Shown here piece by piece: positions 1 to 9,203 of a DNA stretch of 64,000 bases. The translations under genes were made by a program, and so were the position numbers. Position 1 is the first letter of the stretch. Each line of letters starts with the position of its first letter. Under the pieces are notes generated by a model. The model saw only the letters and a list, made by a program, of their open reading frames with translations. It made no database searches and had not been told where the DNA came from. The DNA comes from Actinobacillus delphinicola (GTDB lineage Bacteria > Pseudomonadota > Gammaproteobacteria > Enterobacterales > Pasteurellaceae), in the NCBI RefSeq assembly GCF_900638385.1, contig NZ_LR134510.1:744001-808000 (forward strand). Reading direction: 5' to 3'.

Positions 1-837
1 GGGGAAAATTATCTGCGCCTAGCACCGAGTCTTAAAAATATGCCGATGCCTGGCGATTTAACGAATGTAAATATTGAAAGTTTAATGGCATTAAAACCGC
101 AAGTAGTTTTTGTTGCAAACTATGCGCCAGAAAGCATGATTAAACAAATTACGGCTCAAGGTATTCCAGTAATTGGAATCTCTTTGCGTGTTGAGCCGAA
201 ATCGCAAAATAATAAAATGAATCCAACCCTCAAAGATCCGCAGTACGCTTACAACGAAGGGCTAAAACAAGGGATCCGTTTAATTGCAAATGTCATTAAC
301 AAACAAGCAAATGGTGAAGCACTTATTAAAGCGACCTTTGCCAATCAAAAATTAATCAAAGAACGTCTTGCTAATTTAAAACCTGAACAACGTGTGCGTG
401 TTTATCTTGCCAACCCTGATCTCCATACCTACGGTAGTGGAAAATATACAGGTGTGATGATGCAACGTGCAGGTGCAGTTAATGTGGCTGCAGCAACCTT
501 AAAAGGTTACAAAGCCGTATCTATGGAACAAGTTTTAAATTGGAATCCACAAGTTATTTTTGTACAAAATCGTTTCCCTTCTGTCTATACCGAAATCAAT
601 GATTCCGACAGTTGGAAATGGTTGAAAGCGGTCAAAGATCATCAAGTATATTTGATGCCACAATATGCGAAGGCATGGGGCTACCCAATGCCAGAAGCTG
701 TAGCGTTAGGGGAGCTTTGGATGGCAAAAACCCTTTATCCGCAACGATTTAAAGATGTAGATTTGGCGAAAAAAGTACAGGATTACTATCACCAATTCTA
801 TCGTACGAATTATATTGCTGCGCCAAACGTTAAATAA
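1..837 (+). CDS. molA: MolA-like periplasmic molybdate/metal-binding protein (5' truncated by window edge)
   Basis: The reading frame is open at base 1, so the signal peptide and first lobe start lie outside the window; about 278 residues are visible. It is the substrate-binding component of a FecCD/BtuCD-type ABC importer and would bind its ligand in the periplasm. Visible traits are the type III binding-protein helix backbone, a stretch NVNIESLMALKPQVVFV, a TYGSGKYTG motif and a C-terminal ALGELWMAKTLYPQRF segment. From memory these closely resemble Haemophilus MolA, which binds molybdate and tungstate. The stop codon overlaps the permease start by one base (TAATG), so translation is probably coupled. 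A related iron or siderophore ligand cannot be excluded from sequence alone. Confidence 0.8.
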   Translation, partial: GENYLRLAPSLKNMPMPGDLTNVNIESLMALKPQVVFVANYAPESMIKQITAQGIPVIGISLRVEPKSQNNKMNPTLKDPQYAYNEGLKQGIRLIANVINKQANGEALIKATFANQKLIKERLANLKPEQRVRVYLANPDLHTYGSGKYTGVMMQRAGAVNVAAATLKGYKAVSMEQVLNWNPQVIFVQNRFPSVYTEINDSDSWKWLKAVKDHQVYLMPQYAKAWGYPMPEAVALGELWMAKTLYPQRFKDVDLAKKVQDYYHQFYRTNYIAAPNVK

Positions 838-1835
838 TGCGCCACAAAGATTCGAGAAAAATTAACTTAATTTTAATGATATTACTACTGGTCGTGAGTA
901 TGTTTTCACTCACGCTAGGGCAATATCCCGTTGGCTTCGCCAAAATTATTTGTTCTTTTACAAGTCAAACTCATTTAACTGCGATTGATAAGCATATTTT
1001 ATTAGATATTCGCTTACCTCGAGTTTTACTCGCTATTGGTGTCGGCGGACTGTTAGCCTTTAGTGGGGCTATTTTGCAGGGTGTTTTTCATAATCCCCTT
1101 GTCGATCCTCATATTATTGGCGTAAGTTCAGGTGCCGCCTTTGGTGGGACCTTGGCCATTTTATTAGGCTTTTCAACCTTTGGATTGATGCTAAATACCT
1201 TCTTCTTTGGTCTATTAGCCTTAGCACTAATTTATCTTCTTGCCAGCTTATTCGGGCAAAGTGATCGCTTAATGCTGATTTTATTAGGTATCGTCTTAAG
1301 CGGTATCTTTGCTGCGTTAGTTCACTTAGTGCAATACCTTGCTGACACCGAAGAGAAATTACCGAATATTGTGTTTTGGTTGTTGGGAAGTTTTTCCACG
1401 GCAAATTGGCAAAAGTTAGGGCTTGTGTGGATACCTATTGTTATTTTTGGCGGTGTACTTTACAAACTACGCTGGCGTATCAATATACTCTCCTTGGGCG
1501 ACATTGAAGCCAAAGCGTTGGGGTTACATGTAACCCCTTTACGCTACTGTGTATTATTTTTAAGTGCATTACTCATTGCCTCACAAGTTGCTGTCACTGG
1601 TGCTGTTGGCTGGATTGGTTTAGTCGTACCGCATATTGGTCGGTTACTGGTTGGTGCCGATCACCGTAAATTATTGGGAACAACCTTCTTGGCGGGTGCT
1701 ATCATCATGTTGTTAGTTGATGACTTAGCACGTACCTTAAGCCAATCTGAAATTCCCCTGAGTATTATCACGGCATTGTTCGGCGCGCCGTTGTTTATTT
1801 TCTTACTGGCAAAGAATAAATCATGGCGAAAATAA
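837..1835 (+). CDS. molB: MolB-like FecCD-family ABC transporter permease
   Basis: A 332-residue, very hydrophobic protein of the FecCD/BtuC permease family, forming the membrane channel of the importer. Family signatures are visible: DIRLPRVLLAIGVGGLLAFSG near residues 57-77, NPLVDPHIIGVSSGAAFG near 90-107, and GWIGLVVPHIGRLLVGADHR near 260-280. The last is the cytoplasmic coupling helix that docks on the ATPase. It overlaps molA by one base and molC by 13 bases, so the three genes form one tight operon. Length is normal for the family. The molybdate assignment rests on the neighbours. Confidence 0.82.
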   Translation: MRHKDSRKINLILMILLLVVSMFSLTLGQYPVGFAKIICSFTSQTHLTAIDKHILLDIRLPRVLLAIGVGGLLAFSGAILQGVFHNPLVDPHIIGVSSGAAFGGTLAILLGFSTFGLMLNTFFFGLLALALIYLLASLFGQSDRLMLILLGIVLSGIFAALVHLVQYLADTEEKLPNIVFWLLGSFSTANWQKLGLVWIPIVIFGGVLYKLRWRINILSLGDIEAKALGLHVTPLRYCVLFLSALLIASQVAVTGAVGWIGLVVPHIGRLLVGADHRKLLGTTFLAGAIIMLLVDDLARTLSQSEIPLSIITALFGAPLFIFLLAKNKSWRK

Positions 1836-2572
1836 TATTAGAAGCAACCGATATCACTTTCGGTCATAAAACACCACTCTGCTTACCTATATCACTCCGT
1901 TTACAACAAGGTGAAGTCGTTGCCATACTTGGCACAAATGGGCGGGGTAAAACAACATTACTCCATACTCTCGTAGGAATTTTGCCGAAACTCAGTGGTT
2001 CAATAAATTGCGTTAAGAATATCGGTTATGTGCCTCAACACAATACAATGAGTTTTGACTATTTAGTCCTAGATGTTGTGCTAATGGGATTAAGTCAACG
2101 TGTTGGACTCTTTTATGAGCCAACTCCTGAAGATGAAGCCCACGCATTAGCATTATTGATGGAATTAGGAATCTCTCACCTTGCACATATGGTGTTTAAC
2201 CATTTATCAGGTGGGCAACAACAGTTAATTTTATTAGCACGAGCCTTGATGTCAGAAGCGGACTTTATTGTTTTAGATGAACCCACTTCGGCGCTAGATT
2301 TGGCTAATCAACAGATTGTTTTAAATTTCATCGCTAAATTGGCAAAAGAACAAAACAAAACGGTACTTTTTACAACACATGATCCTTACCATGCCCAACT
2401 TGTGGCAGATCAGTGTTTATTATTACTTCCAGAACAACAGTGGTTGTATGCGCCTGTTTATGAGGCGTTACAAGAAAATCGGTTAGAGCGCCTTTATGGA
2501 CTTCCACTACGCTGTAAGACATTGGAAGACGATAAAAAGGTCATTTTCCCCCTTTTCTCTGTGCAAAGATAA
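1823..2572 (+). CDS. molC: MolC-like ABC transporter ATPase
   Basis: A 249-residue ABC ATPase that powers the MolB channel. Walker A reads GTNGRGKTT (about residues 37-45), with an unusual Arg in place of the common Ser/Ala. The signature is LSGGQQQL and Walker B with the catalytic Glu is FIVLDEPTSALDLANQ; a switch His follows in TTHDP. The YVPQ and DVVLMG segments match what I recall of Haemophilus MolC. It starts inside the permease gene and ends just before a hairpin terminator, so it closes the operon. Confidence 0.82.
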   Translation: MAKIILEATDITFGHKTPLCLPISLRLQQGEVVAILGTNGRGKTTLLHTLVGILPKLSGSINCVKNIGYVPQHNTMSFDYLVLDVVLMGLSQRVGLFYEPTPEDEAHALALLMELGISHLAHMVFNHLSGGQQQLILLARALMSEADFIVLDEPTSALDLANQQIVLNFIAKLAKEQNKTVLFTTHDPYHAQLVADQCLLLLPEQQWLYAPVYEALQENRLERLYGLPLRCKTLEDDKKVIFPLFSVQR

Positions 2573-2592
2573 TGCGAGTCAGTACGGAGAAG

Positions 2593-2624
2593 TTGGCGAC
2601 ATTCCCATTGTCGCCATTTTTTTA
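2593..2624 (+). terminator. Intrinsic terminator after molABC
   Basis: GGCGAC and GTCGCC arms around a nine-base loop are followed by a run of seven T residues. It ends the molABC operon about 20 bases past the molC stop. Confidence 0.8.
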
Positions 2625-2693
2625 TCTAAAAAATAGCTTTTTGCGATAGCTTACTTCAAAATAACATCATGATCCATTAATAAAGGTTTGGTT

Positions 2694-3260
2694 ATGACTT
2701 CACTTTTCTCTCCGCATAAACAAGAAGAATATTGCCCCAAATGCGGTAAAGTTTTACAAATAAAACAAAGTAAACGAGGCTTATTTCTCGGTTGTACTGG
2801 CTATCCAGAATGCGACTATTTAAAACCTTTACGTACAACTTCACAATTTCAAATTATTCACGATTTACCAGAACTATGTCCAAAATGTGGTGAAAATTTA
2901 CAATTAAAACAAGGTACTTATGGCATGTTTATTGGCTGTAGTGCTTATCCAGACTGTGATTATGTACTCCATCACCAAGTGCAAGAAACACCAAGTGAAA
3001 AATATCCTTGTCCACTTTGTCAAAAGGGGCAACTTGTTTTACGCCGTAGTCGTTTTGGAAAAAGCTTTTATGGATGCGATCAATTTCCTAAATGCAAAAT
3101 GATAATTAATGAAAAACCTGTTTTTCAAACATGCCCAGATTGTCATGGTCAATTAGCTTTATTAAAAAAAATAACGGAACATCATCGATCTTTCCAATGC
3201 GTTAACCCACATTGTGAAAAAACATTTGATATTCCTATTGAATCAGAAAAACACGAATAA
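2694..3260 (+). CDS. Topoisomerase-type C4 zinc-ribbon DNA-binding protein (YrdD family)
   Basis: A 188-residue protein made of consecutive C4 zinc ribbons of the kind found at the C-terminus of DNA topoisomerase I. Three clear repeats have CPKCG...GCxxYPxCDY spacing, and a fourth, CPDC...CVNPHC, is more divergent. There is no topoisomerase catalytic domain. A start at 2694 is preferred over an upstream TTG in the same frame because AAAGG lies seven bases before it. tsaC begins four bases after its stop codon, followed closely by aroE, the arrangement known from related bacteria. The biological role of stand-alone YrdD is not settled; nucleic-acid binding is inferred from the ribbons. Confidence 0.85.
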   Translation: MTSLFSPHKQEEYCPKCGKVLQIKQSKRGLFLGCTGYPECDYLKPLRTTSQFQIIHDLPELCPKCGENLQLKQGTYGMFIGCSAYPDCDYVLHHQVQETPSEKYPCPLCQKGQLVLRRSRFGKSFYGCDQFPKCKMIINEKPVFQTCPDCHGQLALLKKITEHHRSFQCVNPHCEKTFDIPIESEKHE

Positions 3261-3264
3261 CTTT

Positions 3265-3816
3265 ATGAATACACAACAAATTATTGCTGCCTTATTGAAT
3301 GATGAGGTAATTGCTTATCCAACAGAAGCAGTGTTTGGATTAGGTTGTAATCCTTACAGTGAAACGGCCATCCAACGTTTACTCGCTTTAAAAAAGCGCC
3401 CAATTGAAAAAGGACTTATCCTCATTGCCCCTGCTCTCCACTATTTTCAAGATTTCGTTGATCTGGAAGCATTAACTGATGAGCAATATCAGCGCCTCAA
3501 TCAACTTTATACCCCTGCGACAACATGGATCGTCCCTGTGAAAATGGACGTACCTCGCCTAGTTCGTGGAAAATTTGACACCATTGCAATTCGTTTATGC
3601 GCTCATCCTGATGTAACTGCACTATGCGAGAGAGGAAAGATGCCACTAATTTCAACCAGTGCTAATCTCACTGGTAAAGAACCTGCGAGAACCTATGCCG
3701 AAGTTTACCAACAATTTGGCAAAGACTTTCCAGTACTAGAAGGACAAGTTGGTGGTGCAAAAAATCCATCTCAAATCAAAGATTTATTTACAAATCAAAT
3801 CGTGCGCCAAGGGTAA
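3265..3816 (+). CDS. tsaC: L-threonylcarbamoyladenylate synthase TsaC (YrdC)
   Basis: A 183-residue protein of the YrdC/Sua5 family, which makes threonylcarbamoyl-AMP from threonine, bicarbonate and ATP for the t6A37 modification of ANN-decoding tRNAs. The N-terminal [14 protein letters not shown] and [13 protein letters not shown] segments are the family signature, and [18 protein letters not shown] near the C-terminus completes the nucleotide pocket. Length fits the short TsaC form lacking the Sua5 domain. The ATG at 3265 lies four bases after the yrdD-like stop; a start further upstream would overlap that gene without benefit. aroE follows after three bases. Confidence 0.9.
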   Translation: MNTQQIIAALLNDEVIAYPTEAVFGLGCNPYSETAIQRLLALKKRPIEKGLILIAPALHYFQDFVDLEALTDEQYQRLNQLYTPATTWIVPVKMDVPRLVRGKFDTIAIRLCAHPDVTALCERGKMPLISTSANLTGKEPARTYAEVYQQFGKDFPVLEGQVGGAKNPSQIKDLFTNQIVRQG

Positions 3817-3819
3817 ATT

Positions 3820-4641
3820 ATGCAAGAAAATCGTGATCAATATGCGGTATGGGGAAATCCTATTGAACATAGCCTTTCGCCACGCATCCAAATGGACTTT
3901 GCAAAAGCAACAGGGCAACCAATTGTTTACACCAAAAAATTAGGTTCTTTAGAACGTTTTGAACAAGAGTTATCCCTCTTTTTTCAAGATGGTGCCATGG
4001 GATGTAATATTACCGCCCCTTTTAAACAACGTGCTTTTGCTCTCGCTGATCTTCATAGCGAACGTTGTTTACATGCTAAAAGTTGTAATACGCTTAAAAA
4101 ACTTCCAGATGGACGCCTCTACGCTGACAATACCGATGGTATTGGGTTGGTCAACGATTTAACCCGTTTAAATTGGCTAGTACCCCACCAGAATATTCTT
4201 ATTCTCGGTGCGGGTGGTGCGACCCAAGGGGTACTTTATCCCCTTCTCCAAGCCCAGCAACATATCTTTATTGCAAACCGAAATGAAGAAAAAGCCCAGG
4301 CACTGGTTAATGAATTTCAAGATCTTGGGGCAATTAGCACCATTTCTTTTGCCGATATTGCAACACAGCGGTTTGATCTTTGCATTAATGCGACTTCTCT
4401 AGGCTTAAATGGTGAAGACTTCACATTATTAGGCAACTGGGTACGTCATATCCCGCACTTTTATGATATGCAATACAAATTGCATGAAGATACGCCTTTC
4501 ATCAAAAAATTAAAATCTTACCAAATATCTGATTACGCCGATGGTTTAGGAATGCTACTTGCACAAGGAGCAGAGAGTTTTGCCTTATGGCGAAATGTAA
4601 AAGTTGATTACGCCGCAATTTTAAAAGAATTGCGAAAATAA
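3820..4641 (+). CDS. aroE: Shikimate dehydrogenase AroE
   Basis: A 273-residue NADP-dependent shikimate dehydrogenase that reduces 3-dehydroshikimate in the chorismate (aromatic amino acid) pathway. The shikimate site is visible as HSLSP near residues 17-21, NITAPFK with catalytic Lys69, and NTDGIGL with Asp106. The Rossmann loop GAGGATQG is followed by NRNEEKA, where the Arg is typical for NADP binding. It is the last gene of the yrdD-tsaC-aroE cluster and ends at a strong hairpin shared with the convergent trkH. Confidence 0.93.
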   Translation: MQENRDQYAVWGNPIEHSLSPRIQMDFAKATGQPIVYTKKLGSLERFEQELSLFFQDGAMGCNITAPFKQRAFALADLHSERCLHAKSCNTLKKLPDGRLYADNTDGIGLVNDLTRLNWLVPHQNILILGAGGATQGVLYPLLQAQQHIFIANRNEEKAQALVNEFQDLGAISTISFADIATQRFDLCINATSLGLNGEDFTLLGNWVRHIPHFYDMQYKLHEDTPFIKKLKSYQISDYADGLGMLLAQGAESFALWRNVKVDYAAILKELRK

Positions 4642-4647
4642 ATAAAA

Positions 4648-4698
4648 AACACGCCCCCGATTTTCGCATAAATTTTTAGGAAAATCGGGGCGTGTTTA
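4648..4698. terminator. Bidirectional terminator built from an inverted pair of the ACGCC repeat
   Basis: The left arm CACGCCCCCGATTTT and right arm AAAATCGGGGCGTG pair almost perfectly, with one extra C bulged, around an A/T-rich loop; T-rich ends flank both sides. Each arm is one copy of the window-wide ACGCC repeat and shares its A/T tail with the other copy. It separates convergent aroE (plus) and trkH (minus). Confidence 0.85.
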
Positions 4699-4708
4699 TT
4701 GTTTTTAA

Positions 4709-6175
4709 TTATTTTTTCCAGAATGCTGGCATAAAGACAACGAGTAATGAGAAGAACTCTAAACGTCCTGCTACCATTGCAAATGAGAAAACTAATTTCG
4801 ATGCGTCTGGCACTGAGCTAAAGTTTTCGCTGGTTGATCCTAGACCAGGTCCTGTATTGGTAATCGTCGAAATTACCGCACCGATCGCATCAAAACCACC
4901 CATACCACAAGCAATTGCACCAAATACACAAAGCCAGAATACGAGAATATACACGATCAGAAATGCCCAAATATTTTCTAACGCACGGCGTGGAACAACA
5001 TTATCTCCGAGTTTCACTGGATGAATGATATTCGGGTGAATCAGCATTAATAATTCACGTTTTCCTTGTAACCAAAGCACTAACGCACGAATCATTTTTA
5101 AGCCACCTGAAGTTGAACCCGCACAGCCTCCTAATAAACACGCAAACACAAGAAGCATGGAAAGGAATGGTGGCAGATCATCAATATTATAAACTGAATA
5201 GCCACAGTTCATTGACATGGTAGTCACCTGAGCTGATCCTTTCACAAAAGCCTGTGTGAGCGAGATATTATTAAAGTGGATATAAAGTCCTAATGAGAAA
5301 ATAATAATAAAGGCGGCTTGTAGGAATACGAAAAATCTAAATTCAGGATCTTTCCAATAGGTTGTTAAGGTTGTTTTATGTGGAAAATGACTCAATGCAA
5401 TGATATGCAAGTTAAAGTTACATCCCCCCACCAACATAAAAATAGCTGAAATCACGTAAATAGCTGAGCTATTAAAATACGGTAAACTTGCATTATGCGT
5501 TGAAAATCCACCATTTGATAGGGTTGCAAAGCTATGTGAAATCGCATCAAACCAGTTCATGCCCGCAAGCCAGTAAGAAATTGCACACAAAGCAGTGAAA
5601 AAGAAATAACACAACCATAGCAGTTTTGCTACTTCAGAAATGCGCGGTCGCAATTTATCATTTTTCATTTCTACGCCTGAAGATTCTGCATGATAAATTT
5701 GGTTTCCCCCTACACCGAGAAGTGGTAATACCGCAACCATAAGTACGATAACCCCCATTCCACCAAACCAGTTGGTCAACTGTCGGTAAAAAAGTATCGC
5801 ATGAGGCAGGCTATCCAAATTCGTTAAAACCGTCGCCCCTGTTGTAGTAAATCCAGAGAAAGACTCAAAAATAGCAGAGTTCACGCTAATATGAAGATGC
5901 TCAGAAAGTAAAAATGGCACGGCACCTAGTAGCCCCATTACCACCCAGAATGCCACAACGATAAGAAAACCATCTCTTGCTCGTAACTGTTCTTTATGAT
6001 TATGGCAAAGCCACCAAAGTGTTACACCTAGGGCAAGGAAAATGGCGAAGGACTCCATAAAGGTTTTACCGCCCCCATCCCCATAAATTAATGCGACCGA
6101 AGCAGGTATGAGCATAACGCCCGAAAACCCCATGATGAGAATACCTACGATCCTTAATACTGATAAAATTTGCAC
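4709..6175 (-). CDS. trkH: Trk potassium uptake protein TrkH
   Basis: A 488-residue polytopic membrane protein, the K+-translocating subunit of the Trk system. Four selectivity-filter-like pore segments are expected; visible ones include SGFTTTGATVL, ATLSNGGFSTH, TMSMNCGYSVYN and TNTGPGLG, with the CAGSTSGGLKMIR loop after the third. Activity needs the NAD-binding TrkA subunit, which is not in this window. It lies eight bases after yigZ on the same strand, as in enterobacteria, so the two are probably co-transcribed. Confidence 0.93.
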   Translation of the reverse strand: MQILSVLRIVGILIMGFSGVMLIPASVALIYGDGGGKTFMESFAIFLALGVTLWWLCHNHKEQLRARDGFLIVVAFWVVMGLLGAVPFLLSEHLHISVNSAIFESFSGFTTTGATVLTNLDSLPHAILFYRQLTNWFGGMGVIVLMVAVLPLLGVGGNQIYHAESSGVEMKNDKLRPRISEVAKLLWLCYFFFTALCAISYWLAGMNWFDAISHSFATLSNGGFSTHNASLPYFNSSAIYVISAIFMLVGGCNFNLHIIALSHFPHKTTLTTYWKDPEFRFFVFLQAAFIIIFSLGLYIHFNNISLTQAFVKGSAQVTTMSMNCGYSVYNIDDLPPFLSMLLVFACLLGGCAGSTSGGLKMIRALVLWLQGKRELLMLIHPNIIHPVKLGDNVVPRRALENIWAFLIVYILVFWLCVFGAIACGMGGFDAIGAVISTITNTGPGLGSTSENFSSVPDASKLVFSFAMVAGRLEFFSLLVVFMPAFWKK

Positions 6176-6183
6176 GTTATCCC

Positions 6184-6792
6184 CTATTCCTTACTTTCAA
6201 GACAAAGTTGTCCACTTGAACTATCACTTAATGCCTGCTGAAATCCAACTAATTTATCGGCACTTATTGCCAACGTAAATGTTACATCGGCTTGAAAATC
6301 CTGTGTTTCGATGAGTACATCATATTGTTTACACAAATTCTGTACTAAATTAATCTGGGCATAATCACAGACTAATTGATATGGTTTGCGTTCGACCTTT
6401 AATACTGTTTCAACTTGCTTGAGAGCCTGTTGAACACCATTACTATATGCGCGAACTAAACCGCCAGTCCCTAATAACACACCACCAAAATAACGAACGA
6501 CAACAGCGGTAATCTCACCAATATTGCTACCTTGTAAACAAGCTAACATGGGTTTACCCGCAGTTCCTGCTGGCTCGCCATCATCAGAAAAACCCAATCC
6601 TTGTGAATTAGTAGGGGACTCAGCAACTGTTGCCCAGCAATGATGGCACGCTTGTGGATGTTGCATCCTAACCCACATCCAAAACTGTTTTGCTTCGTCC
6701 ATACCGTTTGTATGATGAAGGTAGGTAATAAACCGACTTTTCTTTATTTCTTCTTCAAAAACAACTAAATTTTTTGGAACAAAATATTGCAT
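6184..6792 (-). CDS. yigZ: YigZ/IMPACT-family protein
   Basis: A 202-residue member of UPF0029 (IMPACT/YigZ). The N-terminal domain carries the family core DDGEPAGTAGKPML and VVRYFGGVLLGTGGLVRAYS. The C-terminal part is a ferredoxin-like domain. Biochemical function is not firmly known; nucleic-acid binding and a link to translation have been proposed for the family. It sits immediately upstream of trkH. Length is typical. Confidence 0.88.
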   Translation of the reverse strand: MQYFVPKNLVVFEEEIKKSRFITYLHHTNGMDEAKQFWMWVRMQHPQACHHCWATVAESPTNSQGLGFSDDGEPAGTAGKPMLACLQGSNIGEITAVVVRYFGGVLLGTGGLVRAYSNGVQQALKQVETVLKVERKPYQLVCDYAQINLVQNLCKQYDVLIETQDFQADVTFTLAISADKLVGFQQALSDSSSGQLCLESKE

Positions 6793-6865
6793 TACTTTTC
6801 TAAAACTTTGACCATCTTTTTAATGAGCGATATTATACGCAAAAATTATTAAAAGAGAGAATACG

Positions 6866-7102
6866 ATGGAAATTACTGTCAACAAAGAACTTAACGCATT
6901 AGGTTTACGTTGTCCTGAGCCTGTTATGATGGTGAGAAAAACAATTCGTCACATGCAACCAGGAGAAGTTTTATTAATTATTGCCGATGATCCTGCGACA
7001 ACTCGTGATATCCCAAGTTTCTGTCAATTTATGGATCATCAATTACTTAAAAGTCAAACCCAAAACATTCCTTTCCAATATTGGGTAAAAAAAGGGAATT
7101 AA
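6866..7102 (+). CDS. tusA: Sulfur carrier protein TusA
   Basis: A 78-residue SirA/TusA protein. It accepts persulfide sulfur from a cysteine desulfurase and passes it on towards tRNA 2-thiouridine and molybdopterin synthesis. The key motif is [14 protein letters not shown] with the sulfur-carrying Cys16. A GAGAG-type ribosome site precedes the ATG. It is divergent from yigZ and has its own terminator downstream. tusD, a partner in the relay, may begin at the far right edge of the window. Confidence 0.92.
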   Translation: MEITVNKELNALGLRCPEPVMMVRKTIRHMQPGEVLLIIADDPATTRDIPSFCQFMDHQLLKSQTQNIPFQYWVKKGN

Positions 7103-7118
7103 TTGATAAAACGACTAT

Positions 7119-7168
7119 ATCCTAGTGATCAAATTTTGAATTATTTCTACTAGGATTTTATTTTTCTT
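7119..7168 (+). terminator. Terminator after tusA
   Basis: ATCCTAGT and ACTAGGAT arms about 22 bases apart are followed by a T-rich run. It separates tusA from the antiporter gene. Confidence 0.65.
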
Positions 7169-7255
7169 AATAAAATAATGTAGTTAATTCTTTCTATTCC
7201 CCTACTTTATCTTTAGAATGCGCACCTCATATCATAAATATTCAAAGGACTTATA

Positions 7256-8683
7256 ATGTCACCTCAGAAAAAAATTGGCGTACTCGGTCTGACGACAATG
7301 GTGTTCGGTTCCATGATAGGAAGCGGTATTTTTAATATTCCACAAAATATTGCCGTTAAATCCGCTCTTGGTCCAGTCATTATTGCGTGGATTATTACGG
7401 GGATAGGTATGCTATCACTCGCCTTTGTTTTTAAAATCTTAACAGAACAACGTCCTGAACTTAATATTGGTATCTATTCTTATGCTAAAGAAGGTTTTGG
7501 TACCTTTATTGGATTTAATTCCGCATGGGGCTATTGGTTGACATCAATTACGGGGAATGTCGCCTTTGCTATTATGCTTAATGACTCGCTAGGACATTAT
7601 TTTCCCATTTTATTAAATCACGGTACACCAACTGTCTTACTTGGGCTTGCACTCATTTGGATCTATAACTTTATCATCACACGGGGAATCCAACAGGCAA
7701 GTTCACTTAATACCATTACGGTAATTATTAAATTTATCGCTATTCTTGCGATCATTTGCATGTATGTGCTTTATACCCATATTGATTTTAAAAATATTGA
7801 CTTATGGGGGGTAAAAGATCATTTAGGAAGCATTTGGTCACAAATAAAAGCGCCAATGTTAGTCACCGTATGGTGCTTTATCGGCATTGAAGGTGCGGTT
7901 GTTGTTTCTAACCATGCAAAAAGAAAAAAAGATGTGGGTATCGCAACACTCATTGGTTTTCTTGTTGCATTGATTTTATATGTAATGGTGTCTATCTTAC
8001 CTTATGCCATTCTAAACCAACCACAACTTGCCCATTTACCTGATCCATCTACAGCATATGTATTGGATACGTTAGTCGGTCCATGGTTTACAAAATTTGT
8101 TACACTTTCAGTTCTGATTTCTATTGGTGGAGTGTGGGTTGCATGGACAATTCTTATGGCTCAAGTTCCTTTTGCCGCAGCAATAGATGGCACCTTCCCC
8201 AAAATTTTTGCAAGGGAAAATAAAAAGATGGTACCAAGCACCGCTTTAACAATTTCAAGTGCGATGATGTCACTCTTTTTAATTTTAGCCATTACGGCAA
8301 AAGACGTTTATTTAGAATCTGTAAACATCACAAGCGTTATCATTTTGCCATCTTATTTATTGAGTGCCATGTATCTTTGCAAGATCGCTTTACGCAAAGA
8401 AATTTATGCACAAAATACGATAAAATGCCGTGTCTCTCTACTTATTAGTGCTATTGCTACCCTCTATTGTTGCTGGTTAGTATATTCTGCTGGGTTCACA
8501 TATTTATTTGTGGCAAGTATTCTTTATGCTATTGGAATCATTCCTTTTTACATTGCACGCAAGCAACAAGGACATCAATTCAAACAAATATTCCCATTGA
8601 AAGATGCTATCCTCGCCGCTGTCATTATCTTATTTGCTTGTATTGCAGTAATCTTGGTTGCACTAGGACATATTACCCTCTAA
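7256..8683 (+). CDS. APC-superfamily basic amino-acid/polyamine antiporter (ArcD/YdgI-like)
   Basis: A 475-residue protein with about 12 membrane segments, of the amino acid-polyamine-organocation superfamily. The N-terminal VFGSMIGSGIFNIP is the classic APC TM1 substrate-binding loop, and the GIEGAVVVSNHAKRKKDVG segment is typical of the basic amino-acid/polyamine antiporter group, whose members include arginine/ornithine exchangers. It would exchange an external amino acid for an internal product across the inner membrane. The next gene in the same direction, 520 bases on, is a decarboxylase-fold enzyme, so a substrate/product exchange pair is possible. A terminator follows it, so the two are probably separate transcripts. 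Substrate cannot be assigned from sequence. Confidence 0.82.
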   Translation: MSPQKKIGVLGLTTMVFGSMIGSGIFNIPQNIAVKSALGPVIIAWIITGIGMLSLAFVFKILTEQRPELNIGIYSYAKEGFGTFIGFNSAWGYWLTSITGNVAFAIMLNDSLGHYFPILLNHGTPTVLLGLALIWIYNFIITRGIQQASSLNTITVIIKFIAILAIICMYVLYTHIDFKNIDLWGVKDHLGSIWSQIKAPMLVTVWCFIGIEGAVVVSNHAKRKKDVGIATLIGFLVALILYVMVSILPYAILNQPQLAHLPDPSTAYVLDTLVGPWFTKFVTLSVLISIGGVWVAWTILMAQVPFAAAIDGTFPKIFARENKKMVPSTALTISSAMMSLFLILAITAKDVYLESVNITSVIILPSYLLSAMYLCKIALRKEIYAQNTIKCRVSLLISAIATLYCCWLVYSAGFTYLFVASILYAIGIIPFYIARKQQGHQFKQIFPLKDAILAAVIILFACIAVILVALGHITL

Positions 8684-8699
8684 CATGAGATTTAGATAT

Positions 8700-8732
8700 T
8701 AAAGCCAAAACAGATTGTTTTGGCTTTTTTCT
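8700..8732 (+). terminator. Terminator after the APC antiporter
   Basis: AAGCCAAAAC and GTTTTGGCTT arms are followed by six or more T residues. Confidence 0.85.
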
Positions 8733-9203
8733 TACATTTTCTATCATTATGCTCACCATCCCTACCAATATCAAAAGACATGATCTCTTTTATAAAAATA
8801 TAAATTAATGCTTTTATTTTGTTCGTTTTGCTTTTAGAATGACCTCAATGTATAAAAAATTACCTAATATTAGAATGTATGATGTCTATAATTTAAAAAA
8901 GTTTATAACTCGATATAACTAGTGTTGGATTAGGTTTAGTGATAAAAGGAAATTTTTAAAATATAAACAACCCCACAAAATAATAAAATTAAATATATTA
9001 CGAAATAACCCAATTTTTGTACAATTTTGGTACCTATTTTCTCACTACAACCAATAGATACTTCTCATATCATAGGCGTCATTTCATTCCAGATTATCCG
9101 TAAATATTCTATACGAATATCCCATTGGGGATTTGGTATTTTTATCTATTACACGTTTGCTCATTATTCTTTAAACGCAACTCTCATATGTAAGGAGAAA
9201 TTT
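8733..9203. other. Long AT-rich intergenic leader before the PSD-fold decarboxylase
   Basis: About 470 bases without a convincing gene. It is strongly A/T-rich; a TACAAT element at 9020-9025 could be a -10 box with a poor -35. That would give a long 5' leader to the ATG at 9204. The frame of the downstream gene stays open back to 9027, but that extension has no ribosome site and no family similarity, so I treat it as non-coding. Confidence 0.5.

Noticed and set aside
9027-9203. Upstream extension of the PSD-fold gene frame
   Set aside because: No ribosome site, no similarity to the family, and a clear AAGGAG precedes the ATG at 9204.
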